From an uncultured Bacteroidales bacterium (GTDB lineage Bacteria > Bacteroidota > Bacteroidia > Bacteroidales > Muribaculaceae), in the NCBI GenBank assembly GCA_900542185.1, contig UQMZ01000043.1, positions 1 through 33,383 on the forward strand: 33,383 nt of DNA, given 5' to 3'. The position numbers were made by a program, and so were the translations under genes. The notes beneath the pieces were generated by a model, which made no database searches, was not told where the DNA came from, and was given only the letters and a program-made list of their open reading frames with translations. Every line of letters starts with the position of its first letter. Within the stretch, counting starts at the first letter, position 1. Below, in pieces: positions 8,148-17,662 of the stretch.

Positions 8148-11100
8148 ATGAAATCAAAGAATCTCATAGTCCTGCTTATGACAGCTGTCGCCGGACTGCC
8201 GGTCGCGGCCCACGACATTACCGTCAGCGGAACGGTGACCGATGCTTCGGACGGCGAGCCGCTGATCGGAGTCTCGATTCTGGACAAAGGCAGCACGCAC
8301 GGTGTCGTGACCGATGTCGAAGGCCGTTATTCGATAGTGGTGGACAACAAGGCCACGCTGCAGTTCTCGTACGTAGGCTACCGTACCGCAAACGTGAAGG
8401 TGGACGGGATGGAGACACACAATGTCGCGCTTGAATCCACGCAGGTCGCCCTCGAACAGGTCGTGGTAGTCGGATACGGCACGCAGAAGAAGGTGAATCT
8501 GACCGGCTCCGTGGCCTCCGTGTCCGTCGGCAAGGACATGACCTCACGCTCCGTGCCCAACGTGTCGGCCGCCCTTTCGGGTCTGATACCGGGACTTTCG
8601 GTAAACCAGAGCACCGGCATGGCCGGCAACAACAGCGCCACCCTTCTGATACGCGGCCTCGGCACGATCAACAACTCCGCACCTCTGGTCGTGGTGGACG
8701 ACATGCCCGACGTCGACATCAACCGAATCAACATGAACGACATCGAAAGCATCTCGGTGCTGAAGGACGCCACGGCGTCGTCCGTCTATGGATCGCGCGC
8801 GGCCAACGGCGTCATACTCATCAAGACCAAGAACGGCAGCAAGAACCGTCCCACACAGATCAACTTCTCGGCCTCATACGGATGGCAGGAGGCCACACGG
8901 GCATACGACCTGCTCAGCGATTACGCCACGGCACTGCACCTGCACCAGCTCTCGGCCGCCACGACCCCCGGCACCAACGGTGTGCAGCAGAACTATAAGG
9001 AAGGCACCATCGACCAATGGCTTGCCTTGGGCATGATCGACCCCGTGCGCTATCCCAACACCGACTGGTTCGACCATATCATGCGCACCGGCGCGCTGCA
9101 GACATACAACGTGTCGGCGACGGGCGGCAACGACAAGGCCAACTTCTTCGCCTCAGTGGGCTACATGGACCAGAAAGGCCTGCAGATCAACAATGACTAC
9201 GACCGCTTCAACGTGCGCATGAATTTCGACTATATGATACTGCGTCAGCTCAAGGCCGGAATGCGCATGGACGGCAGCTGGAGCAAATACTCCTACTGCC
9301 AGAGCAACGGTTTCAACGGCGAGGACAACCGTATAGGCAACGCCGTGGCCGGCATATATCCCTACGACCCCGAGACGGGACACTACGGAGGCCCGATGGC
9401 CTACGGCGAGCTCCCCGAGGCGTTCAATCCCCTGTGTGTCTACAACAACGCCGTCAAGAAGGAGAACCGGCAGGAACTGAACGGAACCGCTTTCCTGGAG
9501 TGGAACGCCTTCAAGGGATTCACCGCCAGGCTCGACTACTCGCTGCGCTACTACAATCAATACTACAAGGACGCCCCAATGCCGGTGCAGAGCTATGACT
9601 TCCAGACCGACAGCTACAAGGAACTGTGGTACATCCAGCCCAGCGCCGGCGTGACTGACCGTAACAACAACGGCTACAAGACCTTGCTGAACTTCCGTCT
9701 GAACTACAATCATGTGTTCGGCGACGCGCACGACCTCCGCATCATGGCCATCTACAGCGAGGAATACTGGTACAGCCGTTCCAACACCACGGGACGCGGC
9801 AACCGCATACACCCTTCGCTGTCCGAAATCAATTCGGCGCTGACCACGACCCAGACCACATCCGGCACCTCGTCGCGCGAAGGATTACGCTCCTTCATAG
9901 GCCGTGTCAGCTACAACGCTCTTGACCGCTATCTGGCCGAATTCAACTTCCGTGTGGACGGCAGCTCCAAGTTCCTGAAGGGTCACAGATACGGATTCTT
10001 CCCCTCCGGTTCCATAGGCTGGCGTCTCAGCGAGGAACCCTGGCTCAAGCCTCATGTCGAGTCATGGCTGGACAACGCCAAATTCCGCGCTTCCTACGGT
10101 CTGTTAGGCAACAACAGCGGTGTCGGGGCATACCAGCAACGAGAGATAATGGCACAGAACAACTATATGTTCGACGGTGCCATCGCTTCCGGTTTCGTAT
10201 ATCAGAAAATGCTCAACACCGCCCTGACATGGGAGAAGACACGTGTGTTCAACCTCGGACTCGACCTGGCCATGCTCAATTCCCGTCTGCTGGCCGAACT
10301 GGACTATTACGACCGGCTCACGACCGGGATGCTGCAGAACTCGCAGATGTCAATCCATCTGACAGGCGCATACGAGGCTCCCAAAGCCAATCTGGGCAAC
10401 CTGCGCAACCGTGGCGTCGAAGTCAACCTGACATGGCGCGACCATGCGGCCGATTTCAATTACTCGATCAACGCCAACGTGTCGTACAACCGCATGAACC
10501 TCGAGAAATGGGGCGAATTCCTCGACAAGGGATACGTCTATCTGAACATGCCCTATCATTTCACCTACTATATGCCCACGCTTCCGGGACTGGCACAGAC
10601 TTTCCAGGACACATACGACTACGCCGACCAGGGAGCCAAGCCGGGCGACATCATACGCCTGGACACCAACGGCGACGGCGTGATAGACGGCAACGACAAG
10701 GTGGCCGATGTAAACAGCCTCCGCGACGCGCCCACCACCAACTTCGCCCTCAACTTCAAGGCAGACTGGCGTGGATTCGACTTCGCGATGCTGTGGCAGG
10801 GCTCGGCCGGTCGCCGCGACTTCTGGATCAACAAATACAACACCTGCATCCTCCCCACGCAGTCGTACACCCCTACCGACAACCATCTGACAAAACCCTG
10901 GTCGTGGGAGAACCGGGACGGCGAATGGGAACGACTCGGAGGCAACGCCACAAATCCCACCGAGAATGAATTCCACCTGCGACGTATGGATTACTTCCGT
11001 CTGAAGAACATTCAGCTCGGATACACCCTGCCGCGCAAAATCACCACTAAATTCTGGGTACAGAACCTGCGCGTGTACTTCAGCGCCGACAACCTCCTGA

Positions 11101-11204
11101 CCCTTACCTCATACGAAGGTCTTGACCCCGAGAAACCCGCCAACTCCGGCGACCTGTATCCCACCACCCGAACCTATACACTGGGCATCAACATATCATT
11201 TTAA
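8148..11204 (+). CDS. susC: SusC-like TonB-dependent outer-membrane transporter
   Basis: This 1018-residue outer-membrane importer takes up oligosaccharides with TonB energy and pairs with SusD. The ATG at 8148 gives a signal peptide (residues 1-22). A carboxypeptidase-D regulatory-like domain follows (VSGTVTDASDGEPLIGVSI to about residue 95). Then come a TonB-box/plug start (VVVGYGTQKKVNLTGSVASV, near residue 105) and plug signatures including GLIPGLSV, LLIRGLGTINNSAPLVVVDD and SISVLKDATASSVYGSRAANGVI. The rest is a long beta-barrel ending in the aromatic strand YTLGINISF. An in-frame extension back to 8001 exists but overlaps the HTCS coding region and lacks a signal peptide, so I rejected it. 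SusD follows after 24 nt. I use susC as a class label, not to imply a starch substrate. Confidence 0.96.
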   Translation: MKSKNLIVLLMTAVAGLPVAAHDITVSGTVTDASDGEPLIGVSILDKGSTHGVVTDVEGRYSIVVDNKATLQFSYVGYRTANVKVDGMETHNVALESTQVALEQVVVVGYGTQKKVNLTGSVASVSVGKDMTSRSVPNVSAALSGLIPGLSVNQSTGMAGNNSATLLIRGLGTINNSAPLVVVDDMPDVDINRINMNDIESISVLKDATASSVYGSRAANGVILIKTKNGSKNRPTQINFSASYGWQEATRAYDLLSDYATALHLHQLSAATTPGTNGVQQNYKEGTIDQWLALGMIDPVRYPNTDWFDHIMRTGALQTYNVSATGGNDKANFFASVGYMDQKGLQINNDYDRFNVRMNFDYMILRQLKAGMRMDGSWSKYSYCQSNGFNGEDNRIGNAVAGIYPYDPETGHYGGPMAYGELPEAFNPLCVYNNAVKKENRQELNGTAFLEWNAFKGFTARLDYSLRYYNQYYKDAPMPVQSYDFQTDSYKELWYIQPSAGVTDRNNNGYKTLLNFRLNYNHVFGDAHDLRIMAIYSEEYWYSRSNTTGRGNRIHPSLSEINSALTTTQTTSGTSSREGLRSFIGRVSYNALDRYLAEFNFRVDGSSKFLKGHRYGFFPSGSIGWRLSEEPWLKPHVESWLDNAKFRASYGLLGNNSGVGAYQQREIMAQNNYMFDGAIASGFVYQKMLNTALTWEKTRVFNLGLDLAMLNSRLLAELDYYDRLTTGMLQNSQMSIHLTGAYEAPKANLGNLRNRGVEVNLTWRDHAADFNYSINANVSYNRMNLEKWGEFLDKGYVYLNMPYHFTYYMPTLPGLAQTFQDTYDYADQGAKPGDIIRLDTNGDGVIDGNDKVADVNSLRDAPTTNFALNFKADWRGFDFAMLWQGSAGRRDFWINKYNTCILPTQSYTPTDNHLTKPWSWENRDGEWERLGGNATNPTENEFHLRRMDYFRLKNIQLGYTLPRKITTKFWVQNLRVYFSADNLLTLTSYEGLDPEKPANSGDLYPTTRTYTLGINISF

Positions 11205-11228
11205 GGAACAGACTCTAACGACATCAAG

Positions 11229-13151
11229 ATGAAATACAGACATATCATACCATTGCTTCTGCTGTCGGCTGTGTCGCTGCAGTCGTGCCGCGACCACCTT
11301 CTGGATCTGGAACCGACAGATTCACTGTCAAAGGAAAATTTCTGGAAAAACGAAAGCGACGCCACCTCGGCGCTGGCCGGAGTATTGTCCGACACCAGAT
11401 ATCTGTTCTGCCGGGACTATTATCTGGACGGACTGGGCGAATACGTGAAGATGCGCGGCAACTCCTTTCTGGCCAACAACGGCAACAACGGGCGCGCATA
11501 CATGGGCCGCTGGGATTACCTTCCCTGGGGATTCGGCGGATATTTCGAGAACATGTACAAATACTGCTACGGTGCCGTGAACCGCGCCAACTACGTAATC
11601 AAGAACGTGGAGGCCATGATTCCGAATGCCAAAAGCGACGAGGAGCGTCAGAACCTGCACACCATCATAGCGGAATGCAAGCTGATGCGCGCCCTGGTCT
11701 ACTTCCGGCTCATCTCATGGTGGGGCGACGTGCCCTACATAGACTGGAACGTCAAGAGCAACGACGAAGTGGCATCCATATCGCGCACTCCCATCTCGCA
11801 GATATACGCCTCCCTGATGGCAGACTTCGACGAGATCATTCCCGCATTGCCCGACAAAGCCGAAATACGGGGACGCTACAGCAAGCCGGCGGCCATAGCC
11901 CTGCGCGGCAAGATCAACCTGTTCTGGGCCTCGTGGAACCATTACGGCTGGCCGGAGCTGGACACCTTCACTCCCTCCGAAAGCGAGGCGCAACGCGCTT
12001 ATAAGGCTGCGCGGGCCGATTTCGGATCGGTAATAAATGATTTCGGACTCGACCTGTTCCGCGGCGGCGAACCCGGCGAATGCGACGCTCCGGCCGAGAT
12101 GTGGCCCGACGGCACCGTCATCGACGGCGTCGACCTGTCGGGACGCGTCAAAAATTTCGGCGGCGCCGAAAAGCTGCCCAACTACTTCTACCTCTTTCTG
12201 CCCACGGCCAACGGCGATCCTGAATTCGTGTTCACATTCGAGCATGGCGGCACCAGCACGGGCCAGGGCGACCAGCTGATGCGCGACTTCGCTGGCCGCA
12301 CCGTGCAGTACTCGCAGTCGTGGGTCAATCCCCGCGCAAACATAGCCGACCGTTACCAGAGCACAGTCACCGGCGATTTCTGCACGCCGATGGTACAGAT
12401 GTCACCCGGCATAAAGTCCGTGAACACCCCTAACTCCACTCTCAATCCGCAGTCGTACGCCAACCGCGACTACCGCATGAAGGCATCCATAATGTGGAAC
12501 TACGAGCAGTGCATGGGCATGATGTCGCTCAAGGAAACCGGACTCACTCAGTATGAATACAAGAACTGGGAAGGCGCCCTGTCCTCGTTCAGCGTGGGTG
12601 ACGACGGCAAGGTGACCGAACACAAGCACATCACCTACAACGTTCTGTCCACCACAGGCTATGTGTTCCGCAAGTTCGTGCGCAACTATGCCGGGCAGGA
12701 ACGCACCGACGGCGACTTCAACTGGCCGGTGATCCGTCTGGCCGACGTATTCCTGATGTATGCGGAGGCCGACAACGAAATAAACGGCCCGACGGCTGAA
12801 AGCATCGCCTTGGTGAACCGCGTGCGTCACCGCGGCAACCTTCCCGCCCTCGCTCCTGACAAATGCAATAACCGAGACAATTTCTTCGACGCCATCGAGC
12901 AGGAGCGCATCGTCGAGCTCCTTGCCGAAGGTCACCGTATATGGGACCTGCGCCGCTGGCGTCGTCTGGAACACGTCTACGGCGGAATCGGCAGCAAAGG
13001 CTACAAATGGTTCGACATATTCGGCGCCCTGGAGAACGAATTCTGGGTAAACTCTCCGTCGCTCCACTACGAACAGTGCTACATCTTCCAGATTCCCGAA
13101 TCGGAACGCAACAGAAATTCCAACCTGACCCAGAACAAACCCTGGAGATAA
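11229..13151 (+). CDS. susD: SusD/RagB-like outer-membrane glycan-binding lipoprotein
   Basis: This 640-residue lipoprotein forms the lid of the SusC channel and captures oligosaccharides. The signal peptide ends in a lipobox with Cys20 (SLQSC). Family signatures are the N-terminal SKENFWKNESDATSAL segment, the TPR-type helix region ECKLMRALVYFRLI followed by WWGDVPY, ISQIYASLMADFDEII, GKINLFWA, and the C-terminal helix block ERIVELLAEGHRIWDLRRW. It is about 100 residues longer than many SusD proteins. The region from about residue 265 to 430 holds much of the excess and may shape the ligand site. It sits 24 nt after susC and 22 nt before the next lipoprotein gene, as expected for one operon. 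As with susC, the symbol is a class label. Confidence 0.95.
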   Translation: MKYRHIIPLLLLSAVSLQSCRDHLLDLEPTDSLSKENFWKNESDATSALAGVLSDTRYLFCRDYYLDGLGEYVKMRGNSFLANNGNNGRAYMGRWDYLPWGFGGYFENMYKYCYGAVNRANYVIKNVEAMIPNAKSDEERQNLHTIIAECKLMRALVYFRLISWWGDVPYIDWNVKSNDEVASISRTPISQIYASLMADFDEIIPALPDKAEIRGRYSKPAAIALRGKINLFWASWNHYGWPELDTFTPSESEAQRAYKAARADFGSVINDFGLDLFRGGEPGECDAPAEMWPDGTVIDGVDLSGRVKNFGGAEKLPNYFYLFLPTANGDPEFVFTFEHGGTSTGQGDQLMRDFAGRTVQYSQSWVNPRANIADRYQSTVTGDFCTPMVQMSPGIKSVNTPNSTLNPQSYANRDYRMKASIMWNYEQCMGMMSLKETGLTQYEYKNWEGALSSFSVGDDGKVTEHKHITYNVLSTTGYVFRKFVRNYAGQERTDGDFNWPVIRLADVFLMYAEADNEINGPTAESIALVNRVRHRGNLPALAPDKCNNRDNFFDAIEQERIVELLAEGHRIWDLRRWRRLEHVYGGIGSKGYKWFDIFGALENEFWVNSPSLHYEQCYIFQIPESERNRNSNLTQNKPWR

Positions 13152-13173
13152 TCACATAGAATCCTAAGCAATC

Positions 13174-13599
13174 ATGAAAAAGATGAAAAAGATATTGGAC
13201 ATATTGGTGGTATGCGTCGCCTTCCTGACGATGACGGCGTCATGCTATGACAATCCCGTGGACGACGACGGGCTTCTGATCACCGACCGCGACGAATGTT
13301 ATGTCAGCAACTTCGACCTGACCGGCACGGACCATCTGACCGTGCGCGTGGGGGACGCCATAATCGACAACGACGCCTGCACCATACACGTCACCGTGGC
13401 CTACGGAACCGACCTGCGGCATCTCTACCCCCGGTTCTCGCTTGTGACCGACGCCATTCTCGAGCCAAAGGTGGAAGGCATCACCGACTTCTCCGACCTG
13501 GACAACCCTCGGCAATACACCGTGGTGTCCGGCAGCCGCCGCGTCCGCAAGACATATACAGTTTACATAAACGTACAGCAACCCACGTCACAGTCATGA
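13174..13599 (+). CDS. Small PUL lipoprotein, putative surface glycan-binding component
   Basis: This is a 141-residue predicted lipoprotein. The signal peptide ends in MTASC with lipidation at Cys24. The mature part is an all-beta-looking domain that ends in RQYTVVSGSRRVRKTYTVYI, a pattern like the Ig-like DUF5018 repeat found in SusD-associated proteins of Bacteroidetes. I am not certain of the family. Its position right after susD suits a SusE-type surface glycan-binding protein, although it is small for that role. The stop codon overlaps the start of the next gene by 4 nt (ATGA), so the two are translationally coupled and may act together. Confidence 0.78.
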   Translation: MKKMKKILDILVVCVAFLTMTASCYDNPVDDDGLLITDRDECYVSNFDLTGTDHLTVRVGDAIIDNDACTIHVTVAYGTDLRHLYPRFSLVTDAILEPKVEGITDFSDLDNPRQYTVVSGSRRVRKTYTVYINVQQPTSQS

Positions 13600-14573
13600 A
13601 AAAGATATATTCCCTGATAACGCTTGCCTTGTTCAGCATGGCGTTCACCGCCTGCACGGACGGGGACGACAACGAGATCAAACCCATAAACAACAAGTGC
13701 CTGAAACGCACGCAGGGGCCCAACATCGTAGGCAACGACATCTATTTCGTCTATGCCATGGCTATCCCCTACGGCTCCGGACAGCTTCAGACTTGTTCCG
13801 TCGAGGCGTCAATCCCCGGAGCGGACGGCACATGGCTGGAACACAACTCGTACCATACCAATTCCTCCGGTTTCGACGTGGCGGTGCCGGTCGGGACGCC
13901 GTCGGTCACCGACGGCACGATCACTACGGTCACGTTCAACACCGACACCTGTGCGGCCGCGCTGCGTTATTATTACCGCATTCCCGAAGAAGCCCGCGGC
14001 AAGGAGGTGAAATTCCACTTCACGGCCACGGCCCGCAACGGACGCACCGTGTCGATGGAGATGGGTCCGTACTCTATCAGCCGGCAGTACATGGCCCGCG
14101 ACATCACCCTCTCCAAAAGCCGGTGCTACATCTCGCTTCAGGACATGACGGCCTATACCCTTGAGGAAGCACGGGAAATACCCGAACGTATCGACCTCGT
14201 GTATCTGTGGCGCAACAAAACCAATCAGGGCGTGGAGTTCGGGCACACCTTCGCCGCCCCTGCGGCCGACCGCGAATGGCTGGACAATCTCGAGGTGCCC
14301 GAAACGATGAACCGCGACCTGCACATACGCAAGGAATGGGGCATAATAGACGGACATCTTACCGACGAGCCCGACTACGGGACATATATCGACGACGTGG
14401 ATTTCGAGACGATACAGCTGGCGGACATGCCCGACTACTGCATCGACATGAAAGAGAAAGGCGGAATGTGGATCGAGACGGCCGACGGGCGTTACCGCGC
14501 ATTCATATACATCAATTCGTTGCGCGCCACGTCGGGGGGAGTCATCAGCATCAAGCGATATGACATGCAGTGA
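13596..14573 (+). CDS. DUF4466-type surface lipoprotein, candidate glycan-binding protein
   Basis: This 325-residue lipoprotein has its lipobox at Cys20 (AFTAC). Start at ATG 13596 is fixed by the 4-nt overlap with the preceding stop and by the immediate signal peptide. Its body matches what I recall of the DUF4466 family: NKCLKRTQGPNIVGNDIYFVYAMA near the N-terminus, a central RYYYRIPEEARG segment, and a C-terminal WIETADGRYRAFIYINS segment before the final IKRYDM. DUF4466 proteins are seen in the SusE/SusF position of several PULs, so a surface glycan-binding role is likely here but has not been shown. It is the last gene of the susCD block. The GH5 gene starts 156 nt later behind its own promoter-like region. 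Confidence 0.82.
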   Translation: MKKIYSLITLALFSMAFTACTDGDDNEIKPINNKCLKRTQGPNIVGNDIYFVYAMAIPYGSGQLQTCSVEASIPGADGTWLEHNSYHTNSSGFDVAVPVGTPSVTDGTITTVTFNTDTCAAALRYYYRIPEEARGKEVKFHFTATARNGRTVSMEMGPYSISRQYMARDITLSKSRCYISLQDMTAYTLEEAREIPERIDLVYLWRNKTNQGVEFGHTFAAPAADREWLDNLEVPETMNRDLHIRKEWGIIDGHLTDEPDYGTYIDDVDFETIQLADMPDYCIDMKEKGGMWIETADGRYRAFIYINSLRATSGGVISIKRYDMQ

Positions 14574-14604
14574 TGCAACAAACCTGCATGTCCATGCCAT
14601 GAAC

Positions 14605-14720
14605 GGATTCTTGCACACGATTACAGGATAATTGTATTCCTTGCCGGGATTTTGATTTAACTTGCGGCATCAAAGTTAACCTTCGCGATTCAAACCGTTT
14701 TCAGATACTTTTGATTTAAC
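14605..14720 (+). promoter_or_regulatory. Candidate control region of the GH5 gene
   Basis: The 156-nt gap 14574-14729 carries several signals. TTGCACA (14611) and TTGTATT (14632) are 21 nt apart, a degenerate form of the repeats seen before other PUL genes. GGATTCTTGCA (14605-14615) recurs at 25882-25892. TTTTGATTTAAC occurs at 14650-14661 and again at 14709-14720. TACTTTTG (14706-14713) fits the -7 consensus, but the -33 match (TTCG at 14682-14685) is weak and the leader would be very short. Confidence 0.42.
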
Positions 14721-14729
14721 CCTTAAATA

Positions 14730-17576
14730 ATGATTATGAAACTCAAATCACTGTCACTCGCATTGGCGATAGCGGCCGGCACGATTCCGGCGTTCGCCCA
14801 GGCACCGACTACGCCGGCACCCACGCCGGCACACAGTCCCGACAAGGTGAAGTCGTCGTTTTCCGATGCCTACTCTCCTTTCACCAAATGGGACCGTCAA
14901 CATGGCGCGACCATGGAGACCATCACTATCAACGGCGATGACCATATCCTGAAATTCACCGGCGACTATGTGGCCGTAAGCGTGGGCGGACGTAAGCTCA
15001 ACGACATGGAATACATGCACGCCGACGTATACGCACCCGAGACGGGAGGCGTGAGCCAGGTCCGTTTCGGATTCGCCCTGTTCAGCGGCGGCGAGAAATA
15101 CGCCGACGCCTACAACACCGACACTCCCGCCGGCAAATGGACCTCAATCGACATCCCCCTGTCGGCCTTCAACGGGTATGATTTCTCCAACGCACAGGTG
15201 TTCCGCATGACGATGACCAAGACTCCGGGCAACACGTTCTATATGGACAACGTGTATTTCTACACCACCAGGGAGTCTGAGAACACATTGCCTGCCGTAG
15301 CGGCGCCGACGCCCAAAATCGACGCGGCCAACGTGCGGTCATGCTACAGCGACGCGTACACCAGCTCGTTCGAGTTCAACGGATACAACAACAACGGCTG
15401 CCAGATCACCTCGCGTGAAATAGCTCCCGGCGAGCATGTACTGGAGATCAAGGATTTCCGCTGGATTCATTTCGCACTTGGCAAGGAAGCCGGCGTCAGC
15501 ACCGTCGATCTCTCCGGTCTGGAGCGCGTGCATTTCGATGTATATGTGCCGGAAAACAACGTGACCACCGCGATACAGCCGGGAATGTACAACGTAGCCT
15601 CAAAAAAAGAAGCCTATTCGGGCAAGCAGAACCTTACCCCAGGCAAGTGGGTCAGCGTCGACCTCAAGATGCAGGATTTCCAGAATGTGGGGCTGTCGGC
15701 GGTAAACAACATCACCTTCAAGGATCCCGCCGGCAAGACCGGCATCGTGTACCTCGACAACGTATATTTCTACAACGGATCGCCTGTGGTGGATCCCGGC
15801 GATCCGGACGATCCTGACGTTCCCGTCGCTCCCGTTCCCACTCAGGATGCGGCCGATGTCAAGGCATTCTTCTCCGACGCTTATCCCAATCTGTTCGGCA
15901 AGTTCGAGATTGCCAACTACGGCGAAGGCACTGTGGAGATACTCGATCAGGCCGAAAATCAGCAGGTATGCCGCATCACCAATTTCAACTGGGTGCCTGT
16001 CAACCTGGGCCAGCGTGACGTTTCCGACAAGGGATACGTGCACTTCGACATGTACACACCCGCTTCCGACGCCGTGGCGTCCGTCAACGTAGGCTTCCAG
16101 AACTGGAACGCGGCCAACGGCTCGGCCTACGAGATCGAGGGCGAGGATTTCAACTACCGTGCGCTCGTACCGGGTCAATGGAACTCGTTCGACATTCCTC
16201 TCGCCAACTTCCATGACTTCGACTTCGCGACGCAGATGGCCGTGCTCCGTCTGCGCAAGGGAGGCTCCGGCAAGACCCTGTATGTTGACAACGTTTACTT
16301 CTGGGGCAAACCCGGCCAAGGTCCCGTCGATCCCCCGGTTCCCGGTGACGAGGACATACAGGATGACACTCCCGGCGAACTGCCTGACATGAATGTCCCG
16401 ATGTTAGGCGTCAACCTCTCGTCGGCTTCCGGCGGCAGCGTGCCCGGCACCTTCGGCTTCGACTATATGTATCCCCGTATCCAGGACCTGCGCTACTTCA
16501 AGGCCAAGGGAGCGCGTCTGATACGCCTCCCCTTCCGCGCCGCCCGTTTTATCGAGGATCTGAAGAATCCCGCGCCCGACTACGCCAACGCCAAGAGCGA
16601 CGTCGCAGCCATGAAGGAGGTAGTGGCCGAAGCCGAACGCCTCGGAATGTGGGTGTTCCTCGACGCACACGATTATGCCGAGCGCACCATCGACGGCACG
16701 CAGTACAAGATCGGCGAGGGCGAGTACACCATCGACCGTTTCGCCAAGATGTGGGGCGCCATAGCCAACGAGTTCAAGGATTACAGGAACATCTGGGGCT
16801 ATGACCTTCAGAACGAGCCGAAAGTTAACGCGCAGACACTGGTCGAGGCTTACCAGGCTGCCATCGACGAAATACGCAAGGTCGACACCAATGCGCAGAT
16901 TATTGTAGAGGGCACCAACTGGGCATCGGCATACGAATGGATCTACGGCGATCACGCCGACAAGAACTATCCCGGCTACAGCACCGAAGTGGAATGGAGC
17001 TACAAGGAGAACAGTCCGTGGCTGCTTGCCGGCCTGAAGGACCCGCAGAACAAGATTGTGTTCCAGGCTCACGGTTACTTCGACAAGGATAATTCCGGCA
17101 CATACAAGAACGGATACACCGAGGTGGACTACCGCAAGCGCTTCCTGCCGTTCCTGGAATGGTGCCGCACCAACAACGTGAAAGGCCTGATCGGCGAGTT
17201 CGGCGTTCCCTACAACGGCCACTCCAGCGGCGACCCGCGCTACATGGATGTTCTCGACGGCGCGCTGCAGTTGTTCCGTGAATACGGCATGAACGCCACA
17301 TACTGGTGTGCCGGCGCCATGTACGAGAGCAATTCCCTCACCTGTCAGCCCGACAAGAGCGCCCTCGGCAATTATCTGGCCAAAAACGAGAAGTCGACGA
17401 TGAGGGTGCTGGAGAAGTACTTCAACGACTGGGCTCAGCAGAGCGGCATCCCGAGCTACGACGCGACGGTGTCACAAGCCGGCGACGGACGCACCTACAA
17501 CCTGATGGGTGTCGAAGTCGACGAGAATTATGTAGGCATCGTAATACGCGACGGCAAGAAATACATTCAGAAATAA
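14730..17576 (+). CDS. Secreted GH5 endoglucanase-like enzyme with three N-terminal beta-sandwich modules
   Basis: This 948-residue secreted enzyme has a signal peptide at residues 1-24. Either ATG 14730 or 14736 could start it. Three homologous modules follow (about 39-180, 201-350, 376-525). Each opens with V(K/R)xxxSDAY and closes with Y(M/L/V)DNVYF(Y/W). They look like carbohydrate-binding jelly rolls and are joined by Pro/Asp-rich linkers. The GH5 domain runs from about 557 to 900: GVNLSS start, RLIRLPF, general acid/base Glu696 in DLQNEPKV, nucleophile Glu823 in GEFGVPY. The last 26 residues (YNLMGVEV to GKKYIQK) are a tag shared with two later genes. GH5 enzymes hydrolyse beta-linked glycans; here the likely target is a substituted beta-1,4-glucan backbone, working outside the cell or on its surface. 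A hairpin terminator follows 22 nt after the stop. Confidence 0.9.
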   Translation: MIMKLKSLSLALAIAAGTIPAFAQAPTTPAPTPAHSPDKVKSSFSDAYSPFTKWDRQHGATMETITINGDDHILKFTGDYVAVSVGGRKLNDMEYMHADVYAPETGGVSQVRFGFALFSGGEKYADAYNTDTPAGKWTSIDIPLSAFNGYDFSNAQVFRMTMTKTPGNTFYMDNVYFYTTRESENTLPAVAAPTPKIDAANVRSCYSDAYTSSFEFNGYNNNGCQITSREIAPGEHVLEIKDFRWIHFALGKEAGVSTVDLSGLERVHFDVYVPENNVTTAIQPGMYNVASKKEAYSGKQNLTPGKWVSVDLKMQDFQNVGLSAVNNITFKDPAGKTGIVYLDNVYFYNGSPVVDPGDPDDPDVPVAPVPTQDAADVKAFFSDAYPNLFGKFEIANYGEGTVEILDQAENQQVCRITNFNWVPVNLGQRDVSDKGYVHFDMYTPASDAVASVNVGFQNWNAANGSAYEIEGEDFNYRALVPGQWNSFDIPLANFHDFDFATQMAVLRLRKGGSGKTLYVDNVYFWGKPGQGPVDPPVPGDEDIQDDTPGELPDMNVPMLGVNLSSASGGSVPGTFGFDYMYPRIQDLRYFKAKGARLIRLPFRAARFIEDLKNPAPDYANAKSDVAAMKEVVAEAERLGMWVFLDAHDYAERTIDGTQYKIGEGEYTIDRFAKMWGAIANEFKDYRNIWGYDLQNEPKVNAQTLVEAYQAAIDEIRKVDTNAQIIVEGTNWASAYEWIYGDHADKNYPGYSTEVEWSYKENSPWLLAGLKDPQNKIVFQAHGYFDKDNSGTYKNGYTEVDYRKRFLPFLEWCRTNNVKGLIGEFGVPYNGHSSGDPRYMDVLDGALQLFREYGMNATYWCAGAMYESNSLTCQPDKSALGNYLAKNEKSTMRVLEKYFNDWAQQSGIPSYDATVSQAGDGRTYNLMGVEVDENYVGIVIRDGKKYIQK

Positions 17577-17597
17577 TCAATAATCCTTCTATATGCG

Positions 17598-17639
17598 AAA
17601 CCATGTCAGGCCGACACATCATCCGGCCTGATATGGTTT
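17598..17639 (+). terminator. Hairpin after the GH5 gene
   Basis: A 16-bp stem, 17598-17613 pairing with 17624-17639 (one G-T pair, otherwise perfect), encloses a 10-nt loop. The stem ends in TTT and is followed by CCCC, so the U tract is short and termination may be partial. It lies between the GH5 stop and the PL8 start and probably lowers expression of the downstream enzymes relative to GH5 or protects the GH5 mRNA end. Confidence 0.65.
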
Positions 17640-17662
17640 CCCCTCTCCAATCAGGAAACACG

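Noticed and set aside
10064..10969. 301-codon alternative plus-strand frame inside susC
   Set aside because: It is an out-of-frame reading of the SusC barrel, rich in Arg, Gln and His as expected of a shadow.
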